From contig NZ_JAGQBB010000003.1 in assembly GCF_024345415.1 (NCBI RefSeq), positions 62,001 through 126,000 of the forward strand: a stretch of DNA of 64,000 nucleotides, given 5' to 3'. The notes under the pieces are model-generated. The model saw nothing but the letters and a program-made list of their open reading frames with translations. It searched no databases and was not told the DNA's origin. Within the stretch, counting starts at the first letter, position 1, and every line of letters begins with the position of its first letter. Positions 37,803-45,521 of the stretch are shown here, in pieces. Source of the stretch: Synechococcus sp. Tobar12-5m-g (GTDB taxonomy: Bacteria > Cyanobacteriota > Cyanobacteriia > PCC-6307 > Cyanobiaceae). The translations under genes and the position numbers were made by a program.

Positions 37803-38003
37803 ATGCCACGTCCTCGTTACCGACAGAATCCCCTGCCGCTGGGAGCAGAGGCACCATCCGCTGAACTGTTCCGACCTGAGCGACCGAACCAGCCGGGCTT
37901 GCAGGTTGCGAAGCAAGGTCAGCTGGATGTGGTGCCACTCGGGCTACTGTTCGATGAATCCCAGGATCTGGGTCCCGATCGTGGATCTACTCCCAACTCA
38001 TGA
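37803..38003 (+). CDS. Small hypothetical protein coupled to the Mrr-like nuclease
   Basis: 66 residues from ATG 37803. The stop overlaps the nuclease ATG (ATGA), the main reason to believe it is translated. It is Pro/Gln-rich and has no known motif. Confidence 0.4.
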   Translation: MPRPRYRQNPLPLGAEAPSAELFRPERPNQPGLQVAKQGQLDVVPLGLLFDESQDLGPDRGSTPNS

Positions 38004-39052
38004 CCCTCTGGCTGATCCGCTCAGGTTCCCGCGGCGAACACGAGCAGAAGTTTCTTGATGAGGGCCGTAGCTACGTGGCCTGGGATGGCCTGGATGTCGA
38101 CCTCGCCTGCCTCACCGAGCGGCAGGAGCTCATCGCCGCGTTGGCCGAGCGCTACCCGGAGGAGAAGCCCAAGGCCCTTATTAACTGGTCGGCGCAGGTG
38201 TGGGCATTCGGGCGGGATATCGCGGAAGGCGATTGGGTGGTGATGCCCTCCAAGCTCCAATCAGGGATCTACTTCGGTGAGATCACCAGTGGCTATCACT
38301 ACAATCCGTTGGGGCCGAATCCCTACTTCCATTGGCGCAGCGTCAACTGGTTCAGTGGCCTGATCCCCCGCAGCGCCTTCCCGCAGGACCTGTTGTTTTC
38401 GTTCGGGGCGTTCCTCACCATCTGCCGCATCCAGCGGAACGATGCAGAAGCGCGGGTACGGGCGATGGCGGCAAACAATTGGCGTCCGGAGACCGCTGGT
38501 GCCAATACGGCAAGCGTGCCGTTACCAGGTCAGGGTGAACCCATCAGTGATGCCACGGAAGCCGGCCGCATCAACCTCGAAGAGCTTGTCGCCGACCAGG
38601 TGGAGCGGCAGATCGAAGCCAGGTTCAAGGGGCATGGGCTCACCGTGCTGGTGGAGGCGATCCTCCAGGCAGAGGGCTACAGCACCTATCGCAGTCCCGA
38701 GGGGGCCGATGGCGGCGCAGACATCCTTGCGGGAGGGGGTGAAATGGGCTTCGGGAATCCCTCGATCTGCGTTGAGGTGAAGTCTGGCGATGGGCCGGTG
38801 GATCGCCCCACGGTCGACAAGCTGATCGGGGCCGGGCAGAAGTTTGGCGCCGAGTCCTGTCTGTTTGTGAGCTGGAGCGGCTTCAAGCCCAATGTGCAGA
38901 AGGAACTGGCGCGTGATTTCTTTCGGGTTCGGCTCTGGAGCCGCAAGGATCTGCTGGAGAAGCTCTTTACTCACTACGGCCGGTTGCCGGAGGAGATCCG
39001 TCTGGCGTTACCCCTCAAACGGGTGTGGATGGTGGCAAACCAGAGCGATTGA
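38000..39052 (+). CDS. Mrr-family restriction endonuclease next to BREX
   Basis: 350 residues. The N-terminal half (about 1-145, with QVWAFGRDIAEGDWVVMPSK and IYFGEITSGY) resembles an EVE/Mrr-N-type reader. The C-terminal Mrr catalytic domain has GADGGADI (Asp241) and CVEVKSGDG (Glu259, Lys261), a PD-(D/E)XK site. It points towards brxL with only a 4-bp gap. Such nucleases often cut modified DNA, complementing BREX, which blocks unmodified phage DNA. Confidence 0.85.
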   Translation: MTLWLIRSGSRGEHEQKFLDEGRSYVAWDGLDVDLACLTERQELIAALAERYPEEKPKALINWSAQVWAFGRDIAEGDWVVMPSKLQSGIYFGEITSGYHYNPLGPNPYFHWRSVNWFSGLIPRSAFPQDLLFSFGAFLTICRIQRNDAEARVRAMAANNWRPETAGANTASVPLPGQGEPISDATEAGRINLEELVADQVERQIEARFKGHGLTVLVEAILQAEGYSTYRSPEGADGGADILAGGGEMGFGNPSICVEVKSGDGPVDRPTVDKLIGAGQKFGAESCLFVSWSGFKPNVQKELARDFFRVRLWSRKDLLEKLFTHYGRLPEEIRLALPLKRVWMVANQSD

Positions 39053-39071
39053 GCCGTCAAGGCTTGACGGC
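39053..39071. terminator. Hairpin at the convergent nuclease/brxL junction
   Basis: GCCGTCAA and TTGACGGC pair perfectly around a GGC loop. The hairpin begins right after the nuclease stop and includes the brxL stop codon. It lacks a strong T-run, but its position fits a bidirectional terminator. Confidence 0.55.
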
Positions 39072-41267
39072 GATATAGCTGATCTCACATCCCTTGGTCA
39101 ATCGGGCCTCTTGAACGACGGCCGCAGCGTTAAAGGGAGAAGACTCAAACCGTTGGAAGAGATCCAAGCCGCGATCGAGGGCAATTTTCCAGCCGGTGTT
39201 GGTGGTGAGGCTGCGCGCATGGAAGTTGGGGCTGGCGTCGATCTCCCAGGAAAAGGGAGTACTGGTTCCCGCGAAGGAGTCCTGGACCTGGCCCAGAATT
39301 TCCACCTGCCTCTCCAGGGTCTCTTGATCGGAGCCCGTGATCAAATGCACGGTCACCTCATCGCCCATAGGGGTGATCTCGTTCACCATGCGCAGGAACT
39401 CCACGAGGTTGCGGATCTGGTGGAAGGCGCGGATGTAGGGATCCCGGACAATGATCCCGGTGGTGCCAGTGAGGTAGTCACCGAAGAGGCGACGGTAGCT
39501 CCAACCCTTGGAGTTTTCCGGGACAACCAGATGGTGCTCCTTAAGCTTTGAAGGCTCTGGTGGCTGTGGGGCCACCTCAGCTGCGACGGCTGGAGAGGGA
39601 GGGGACTCACCGTTGGAGGCAACTGAGGCAGTGGTCTTGGATGCCGCAGGCTGACCGCCCTCGCCAGGGGCGGGCTCTGCCCTGTTGATGTCTGCCTCGC
39701 TGGATAGGGGCCGAAGCCCGGAGAAGGCGGGGTACTGCTTCTCCTCAGGCGTCATCATCGTGACCTCTTGGCCGGTCTCCAGGTCGCGGTAGATGAAGTC
39801 GTTGGTTCGGAAGGTATCGTCGATCCTGAGGATCTGCTCTCGTACCCGGCGACGGCACTCCATAGCGAACTCCAACAGCTCGGCAATCTCCTCCTTGCTG
39901 GCCTTGCCATCGGGATGGAGGATCTTCATCAGGCCTGAGAAAGTCTTCTCGAAACCGGTCTGGTCGCGGGTGGAGACCTCCGAGCTGATCTCGAAGAACG
40001 GCTTGTAGAGGCCGGTGAAGTCTTCCGTGCGCAGGTGCTTGAGCACCTCAGCGATGTAGTCCACCACGAAGCCATAGCCGGTGCAGAACAGCTCATGGCG
40101 CACCGGTGCCACTTCCCAACCAGGGTTGAAGGCATGGATGCGATCAAGGAAGGCCGAGTCGATGTACTTGTCTGGCAGCGGCTCGTAGAAATGGGAATGC
40201 TTGAGCATGTAGGCCACCGACTTCTGGGTGTTGCCCATGAACACCATCGACGCTTCTGCGGTGAGCTGCTCGATGCCCCTTGAGAAGGTGCGGTTGGCCA
40301 TGTAGTTCTTCATGATGTCCACCAGGGTCTTGTCGACCTTCTTGTCCTTGCCGGCGAACTCGTCAAAGCAAATGCAATCCCAGTAGCCCACCAGGCCGAT
40401 CTTGCCGCTGGCATTGCTCACGAAAAGCTTTGGTGCGGTGACCTCCGAGCCTGAGATCAGCATGCCGTGGGGGGAGAACTCGGCAAAGATGTGGGATTTG
40501 CCGGTTCCCTTGGGGCCCAGTTCCAGCAGGTTGTAGTTGCGCTCGCAGTAAGGGATCAGCCGAATCAAGGTGAGCAGCTTGGCGCGGCGGCTGAAGTGCT
40601 CGGGATTGAAGCCCACGCTTTGCATGAGCACATCCATCCACTCGTCGGTGCTGAACTTGGCGCGGGCGGCGAGAAACTCGTCGTGGTCAACACCAGCCAC
40701 CTGGATCGGTTTGACGGAGGAGATCTGCCAGGGGCTGGCTTTGGGATCGGTGGGGAGTTCGTACTCGACATCGGTGATGGCCCAGATGCCGCCCACCAGA
40801 AGCTTGGGGTAGCGCTTGATGAAGTCCACATCGATGGGGACCTTCTTGAGGCCGAGGTTGGTGAACTCCATCTCGTAGAAGCCGCCCTTGTCGTTGAGCT
40901 CCACAGTGAGCTTGTCGATCACCTTGTGGGTGCCGCGCTCTTTGATGGTGGACTTAATCAGTTCCGCTTGGTTGCGGTGCACGTAGTGCTTGGAGAGGAT
41001 GCGCCGGACCGATTCCAGCCCCTCGGCAATGAAGGCGGGGTCGTCGGTGGCGCAGTGCTGGCCGAGCAGGTACTCGAGAACGTAGGTGGGCACCACCGCG
41101 TTTTGCTTGAGCTCAGTGGTGAGGTCCTTGCGGACCACCAGACCTGGGAAGTGCTCAAGGATCTTCTGGTCCAGGGCGCTGGGCGTGCGCAGGGAGGCCT
41201 CGCCACTGCTGTCGGTGGTCTTGGCAGTGGGGTCGGGGTTGGTGGCGGTCACGGGCTCAGAAGTCAT
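39057..41267 (-). CDS. brxL: BrxL, Lon-like AAA+ protein of BREX
   Basis: 736 residues from ATG 41267. The AAA+ core has P-loop GPKGTGKSH (251-259) and CICFDEFAG near 300. A Pro/Ala-rich linker (about 540-600) leads to a Lon-protease-like C-terminal domain (ENSKGWSYRRLFGDYLTG). BrxL is the DNA-binding AAA+ effector candidate of type I BREX. It overlaps pglZ by 11 bp and is the last gene of the operon. Confidence 0.93.
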   Translation of the reverse strand: MTSEPVTATNPDPTAKTTDSSGEASLRTPSALDQKILEHFPGLVVRKDLTTELKQNAVVPTYVLEYLLGQHCATDDPAFIAEGLESVRRILSKHYVHRNQAELIKSTIKERGTHKVIDKLTVELNDKGGFYEMEFTNLGLKKVPIDVDFIKRYPKLLVGGIWAITDVEYELPTDPKASPWQISSVKPIQVAGVDHDEFLAARAKFSTDEWMDVLMQSVGFNPEHFSRRAKLLTLIRLIPYCERNYNLLELGPKGTGKSHIFAEFSPHGMLISGSEVTAPKLFVSNASGKIGLVGYWDCICFDEFAGKDKKVDKTLVDIMKNYMANRTFSRGIEQLTAEASMVFMGNTQKSVAYMLKHSHFYEPLPDKYIDSAFLDRIHAFNPGWEVAPVRHELFCTGYGFVVDYIAEVLKHLRTEDFTGLYKPFFEISSEVSTRDQTGFEKTFSGLMKILHPDGKASKEEIAELLEFAMECRRRVREQILRIDDTFRTNDFIYRDLETGQEVTMMTPEEKQYPAFSGLRPLSSEADINRAEPAPGEGGQPAASKTTASVASNGESPPSPAVAAEVAPQPPEPSKLKEHHLVVPENSKGWSYRRLFGDYLTGTTGIIVRDPYIRAFHQIRNLVEFLRMVNEITPMGDEVTVHLITGSDQETLERQVEILGQVQDSFAGTSTPFSWEIDASPNFHARSLTTNTGWKIALDRGLDLFQRFESSPFNAAAVVQEARLTKGCEISYIAVKP

Positions 41268-43776
41268 CAAAATCGCTTCCGAAAGCCCTTTGCAGCTTGA
41301 GCTCCACAGTCTTGCCTGGATCCGGCACCGGGTCATTCACCCCTGCCACCCAGCGCTCGAAGCGCAGTTCGATCGGTTGGTTGTTGTAGGCCTCGGCCGC
41401 GTTAGAAAGCACCAGCTCCAGCCGCTGTTCCCGTTCGCGCGGCTCGGCGGCTGTGGAGTCAAAGACCAGGGTCTTGGATTCACAAAGCAGGGTCCCATCC
41501 GCCTTGGCATAGAGAGCCACCTTCAGGCGGATGGGCAGGACAGTCGGGGAGATGGCGTCCCGCTGGAATAGGGAGACCGGCACCTTACCAGTTGTCACTT
41601 TGCTCGGAACCCGCAGCACCTCAACCTCCACCAGACAGGAATCGTCCTTGCGCTCGCGCTTGAGCTTGATCACTGGCACCACCACCTCTTGCAGCAAGGG
41701 ACCGCCGTGCACGAAGCGTGAACCCGAGCCCTTGATCGGAAAGCGTCCCAGGGACAGGGGGAACACGGCACTCCAGGTGCCCATGAAGCCGAGGGCCTGG
41801 GCCGTGAACACCTTCAGCCCTCTGGCTGGATCGATCTCTTCTCCGTAGGCAAAGCGACGGTTCTTGAAGGTCAGGGCATCCGCCTTCGGGAAGACGGCCG
41901 TATCGATGGTGTCGACCGCTTCCTGCTGGAAGAGGAAGCCGTGATCGGCGGTGATCACCACATGGCTGCCGTTGAGGTTGGCGATCTTGCGCAGGATCGC
42001 CTGCAATTCCTCGAAGGCCTGCTCCACCGCCTCGAAGGTGCTGGCCTCGGTGTTGAGCTTGTCACCCACCTGATCGATGACGTTGTGGTAGATCACGATC
42101 AGGTCATGGTCCTTGGTGAGGGTACGGCCATCGGTGCGGCTGTTGAGAGCCAGGAAATCACCCGCGCGGATGGCCTTGGCACGGCCACCGGTGGCACCCT
42201 TGAGGATCTTGTCGCGGTTGTTGGTACCGCTGGCGCTCTGGCCATCAATCGCCACGGTGGCATCAGCGGGGTTGATGGTGATCTGGGCCCCAGGCAGCAA
42301 GGCGGCCATGCCCAGCTGGGTGTAGCTGGGCAGGGCACCAAAGAGCGCCTCCACCTCGGTGCTCCATCCCTTGCCATGGGTGAGCTTTTGGGCCAACTCC
42401 CGGGCGGCCTCGTAGCGAAGGGCATCGGAGACCACCACAAACAGGCGCTGGCCTTTGGCCAGCACGGGATTCACGTGGCGGGCATAGAACTCTCGCTGCC
42501 TGGGGAGGGCTTCTGCTTGCCAGGTGGTGAGCTTGGCGACCTGATCGCTCCAGTGATCGGAAAGGGGCAGCAGGAAGTTGTTGACGTAGTGGTTCTCCAC
42601 CCAACCCTTGAGCCCTTCCATCAACCCGGGCTGGCCGTAGGCGCGCAGGTTGGCGATGCAGAGGCGATAAGCCTGATCGAGTTGCCACCAGCGCTCCACG
42701 TAGAGCTGGAGGCCTTGATCGAATGAGGCCACGCTGAGCTCGGTGGTCTGCAGAAGGCTGCGCAGCTGAATCGCCTGCTCGATCGCCTGATAGCCGCGGC
42801 GGTGCTTCTCGAACCAGGTGGAACTGCGGCGAGAGCGGATCAACTCCAACAGGGTGCATGCGGGTGCGCCTGCCTGGAAGCCCTGCACAAGCCGGTGGAG
42901 GGTGTAGCGATCAAACAGCTCGAAGGTGTCGTCGTCACCGAGTTGGGGATCCGTGGCATCGGCAAGCTGGGCCTCGATCTGCAGGGTATCCGCCAGCAGG
43001 GTTGACCAGGCCTCAAAGGCAGGCCGGCTGCTGAGGCTGTCTTTCCAGAAGCTCAGGAACACCCGGCCGTGGGGCTTGAGGTCGGCCTTTGCCTGGAGGG
43101 GGTTGACGCTGCGGAACAGGGAAACGGCGAAATCCCGCAGATTCGGCTGGGTGCTGCCGTAGCCAAATTTGGCTACCACCGCTGCCCAGAAGGCCTCCAC
43201 CAGAGCGTGGCTGCCGTAGGCCTCCTGCACCTCATCGCTGAGGGGAAGCTCGTGGGGTTCGGCCCGGCTGAGGAAATGGAGCAGAAGCTTGTCGATGTCA
43301 GCGGGGACCCCCGCCAGCACCGCCATCATCTTGAGGCGGATCGACCTGGCGTCATCGGTGGAGCGCAGTTGCTCCCTGAGCTTCTGGGTGCGCACCATCG
43401 AGCGAAAGAAGGCGCTGTGCTGCTTGGCCAGATCGCGGAATTCCAGGGTGAGCCCGGCGTCCTGGATGTCGAGGGAGGCGCGGTCGGCCTTGAACTCATG
43501 GCCGGCGAGGAGCAGATCCAGGAGCCAGTTGTCTTTTTCCTCTGGCTTCTCGCTGGGAATGTAGAGCAGGAAGCGCTGATGGCTGGGGCCACGGGCCACC
43601 AGCACCTTGCTGGCGAACTCATTGCCTTCCACCCGCCGTTTCTCAACGCCTTTGCCGGTATAGCTCACAAACACATCGCTCCATTCGCCAGGGGCGTCGT
43701 ACCAAATCACCACTCGCTTGCGGGCCAGGGCCGCATCGAGGCTGTCGTGGACGCGGGTGGTGGTAGGGCTCTGCAT
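41257..43776 (-). CDS. pglZ: PglZ, alkaline-phosphatase-fold protein of BREX-1
   Basis: 839 residues. The N-terminus RVVIWYDAPGEW and the phosphatase-like core VVVSDALRYEAAREL (about 446-460) mark the family, with ITADHGFLFQ at about 605 supplying metal ligands. PglZ is a defining BREX component that forms complexes with PglX and BrxB. It starts 5 bp after the upstream GTPase gene. Confidence 0.95.
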   Translation of the reverse strand: MQSPTTTRVHDSLDAALARKRVVIWYDAPGEWSDVFVSYTGKGVEKRRVEGNEFASKVLVARGPSHQRFLLYIPSEKPEEKDNWLLDLLLAGHEFKADRASLDIQDAGLTLEFRDLAKQHSAFFRSMVRTQKLREQLRSTDDARSIRLKMMAVLAGVPADIDKLLLHFLSRAEPHELPLSDEVQEAYGSHALVEAFWAAVVAKFGYGSTQPNLRDFAVSLFRSVNPLQAKADLKPHGRVFLSFWKDSLSSRPAFEAWSTLLADTLQIEAQLADATDPQLGDDDTFELFDRYTLHRLVQGFQAGAPACTLLELIRSRRSSTWFEKHRRGYQAIEQAIQLRSLLQTTELSVASFDQGLQLYVERWWQLDQAYRLCIANLRAYGQPGLMEGLKGWVENHYVNNFLLPLSDHWSDQVAKLTTWQAEALPRQREFYARHVNPVLAKGQRLFVVVSDALRYEAARELAQKLTHGKGWSTEVEALFGALPSYTQLGMAALLPGAQITINPADATVAIDGQSASGTNNRDKILKGATGGRAKAIRAGDFLALNSRTDGRTLTKDHDLIVIYHNVIDQVGDKLNTEASTFEAVEQAFEELQAILRKIANLNGSHVVITADHGFLFQQEAVDTIDTAVFPKADALTFKNRRFAYGEEIDPARGLKVFTAQALGFMGTWSAVFPLSLGRFPIKGSGSRFVHGGPLLQEVVVPVIKLKRERKDDSCLVEVEVLRVPSKVTTGKVPVSLFQRDAISPTVLPIRLKVALYAKADGTLLCESKTLVFDSTAAEPREREQRLELVLSNAAEAYNNQPIELRFERWVAGVNDPVPDPGKTVELKLQRAFGSDFDDF

Positions 43777-43781
43777 CGCGA

Positions 43782-45500
43782 TCAGACCGCAGTGGGATAG
43801 AGCTCAGCCAGCAGGGCCATCAACTGCTTGCGGTGTGCCGCGAGACCCTCCACCAGGGACTTTGTGGACGCTTGATGGGCCAGGATCTCGTCACGGGCAC
43901 GTGTCAGGGCGGAGGCGATCTTCTCGATGATCTCTAAGTCGTACTGGGACTGATAAACCTCGAACAGTCGGGCTGCAGTGGCCTCGGCACTCTGTTGGAG
44001 GGCGGAACGGAAGACCAGCAGCTCCTTCTCGCGTTGACGATCCCTTTTCTCTGCTTCAACTCCCTGGTTGATGACGTCGTAGACCTCGAAGGCGGAGATG
44101 GCAATGCTCAATCCAATCATCAAGTTGCCAGCTCCTTTGACGGCATTAACGGCTCCCCATGGCTTGAACTTGAATCCAAGCAACTTGCCGCCTTCGTAAA
44201 TCACCTTATGAAGGCTGCCACCGGCCACCTCCTTGGCGTCGTACAGCATTTTTGACTGGGTTGCACCGGGTTTGAGAACGGCATCTCGCCCTTGATCGAG
44301 CAACTTCTTGAACGTCTCTTTCAATCCGCCCACGCCACGCTGGGGCGGAGCGCCATCACGCGGTGCGGACTCTGTTAATGAAGCCTCCACCTTGGCGTAG
44401 TAGTCGGCCACAAAGTTCTCCTTGGCGAACTCCTCAAGCTTGGCCTCGATTATTTGGTAGTCACGCTGGAGGGTGGCATTGAGCTCCGTGTAGGCAGCAG
44501 CATTGATGGCCTCCCAGCGCTGATCGAAGGCTTGCTTGTTGGCTTGCTCCTCTGAGCCGAGCTCACCTTCGATCAGCTTCTCGCCGAGTTCGAGCAGCTG
44601 CTGGATGCAGCTGGTTCCGATCTGCTTCACCTCAGCAGCCGTGCGGCTGCGTTGGTTCAGAACAATGCGATGCTGCTGATTGAGAAGGAATAGTTTGGGA
44701 TCGTCCCCAAAGGTGGGTTCCGGCAACGAGGCAAGGCTCTGATCAATGGCGTTCAAGCCTAGGCGGATCGGCGGATCCAATCGGGCCAGCAGGCCCTGGC
44801 TCTGCACCCAGCTGTTCAGGCCATCGATGAAGCCAGGGAAGCGGCTGAAGCTGACCAATTGCTCGTTGCCTGTCGCGATGCCATCGCGGTAGTCCTGGGC
44901 ATCAATGAAGGCATGGGGAAATTTGTTGAGTTGGTGAGGCGAAAGGGTGCGATTGATTGACTCGGTGAGGTTGCTGATGTACTTATCCATATATTCAACA
45001 TCCTCCATGGAAAGCTTGTTGATCACTAAAAAGATCTTGCCTGCAAATCCCTGTTCAAAGGCAAGCTGGCGAAAATCCCTGGCCGTCACCTCATCAAACA
45101 GGTTGGTCGTGAGGCAATAGACGACCAGATCCGACTCCCGCAGCGCCTTCTGGGCTTTTTCGTCATGGTCAATCCGGTTGGCATAGAGCCCTGGGGTATC
45201 CCAGAGTTCAACGCCGCTCCAGGCGTAGGCTGTGACTGAGTCGGTGGTGACATCAGCAGAGATCTTGATCTCCCGATTGCCTGTAAGGGCTGAGATGATC
45301 GTGGATTTACCCGCGCTGAACTGCCCACTGAACGACAGGCTGAGCAGGGAGCGGCCGGCAATGGATTCCCGCTGTTGTTTCAGCTCAGCAGCCTGCTGTT
45401 GGATGGCTGGCTCCGGCCTGGCGAGCAGAAAAGCCTGCAGTTCATCCATGCTACGGGTGCTGCGCCGTTGAAGGTCGGCGAGCTGAAGTGAAGGCGACAT
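43782..45500 (-). CDS. Dynamin-like GTPase embedded in the BREX operon (second of pair)
   Basis: 572 residues. G1 GQFSAGKST is at 59-67, a G2 Thr is in DVTTDSVT, and G3 DTPG is at 101-104. The G4 position reads NKLS (161-164) instead of NKxD. Long helical segments follow, with a hydrophobic patch near 445-465 (GAGNLMIGLSIAISAFEVY). This is the layout of bacterial dynamin-like or LeoA-type proteins that work at membranes, often as pairs. It sits 21 bp after the first GTPase gene and 5 bp before pglZ. It is not part of the standard six-gene BREX-1 set; its role there is inferred. Confidence 0.8.
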   Translation of the reverse strand: MSPSLQLADLQRRSTRSMDELQAFLLARPEPAIQQQAAELKQQRESIAGRSLLSLSFSGQFSAGKSTIISALTGNREIKISADVTTDSVTAYAWSGVELWDTPGLYANRIDHDEKAQKALRESDLVVYCLTTNLFDEVTARDFRQLAFEQGFAGKIFLVINKLSMEDVEYMDKYISNLTESINRTLSPHQLNKFPHAFIDAQDYRDGIATGNEQLVSFSRFPGFIDGLNSWVQSQGLLARLDPPIRLGLNAIDQSLASLPEPTFGDDPKLFLLNQQHRIVLNQRSRTAAEVKQIGTSCIQQLLELGEKLIEGELGSEEQANKQAFDQRWEAINAAAYTELNATLQRDYQIIEAKLEEFAKENFVADYYAKVEASLTESAPRDGAPPQRGVGGLKETFKKLLDQGRDAVLKPGATQSKMLYDAKEVAGGSLHKVIYEGGKLLGFKFKPWGAVNAVKGAGNLMIGLSIAISAFEVYDVINQGVEAEKRDRQREKELLVFRSALQQSAEATAARLFEVYQSQYDLEIIEKIASALTRARDEILAHQASTKSLVEGLAAHRKQLMALLAELYPTAV

Positions 45501-45521
45501 GGCGGGGGAGCGCTTGGCGGG

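Noticed and set aside
37423-37938. 171-codon minus-strand frame
   Set aside because: Low-quality composition, no motif, and it overlaps the palindrome and the coupled small gene on the plus strand.
40467-43800. Plus-strand frames across brxL and pglZ
   Set aside because: Antisense shadows of confirmed BREX genes, with no domain signals.
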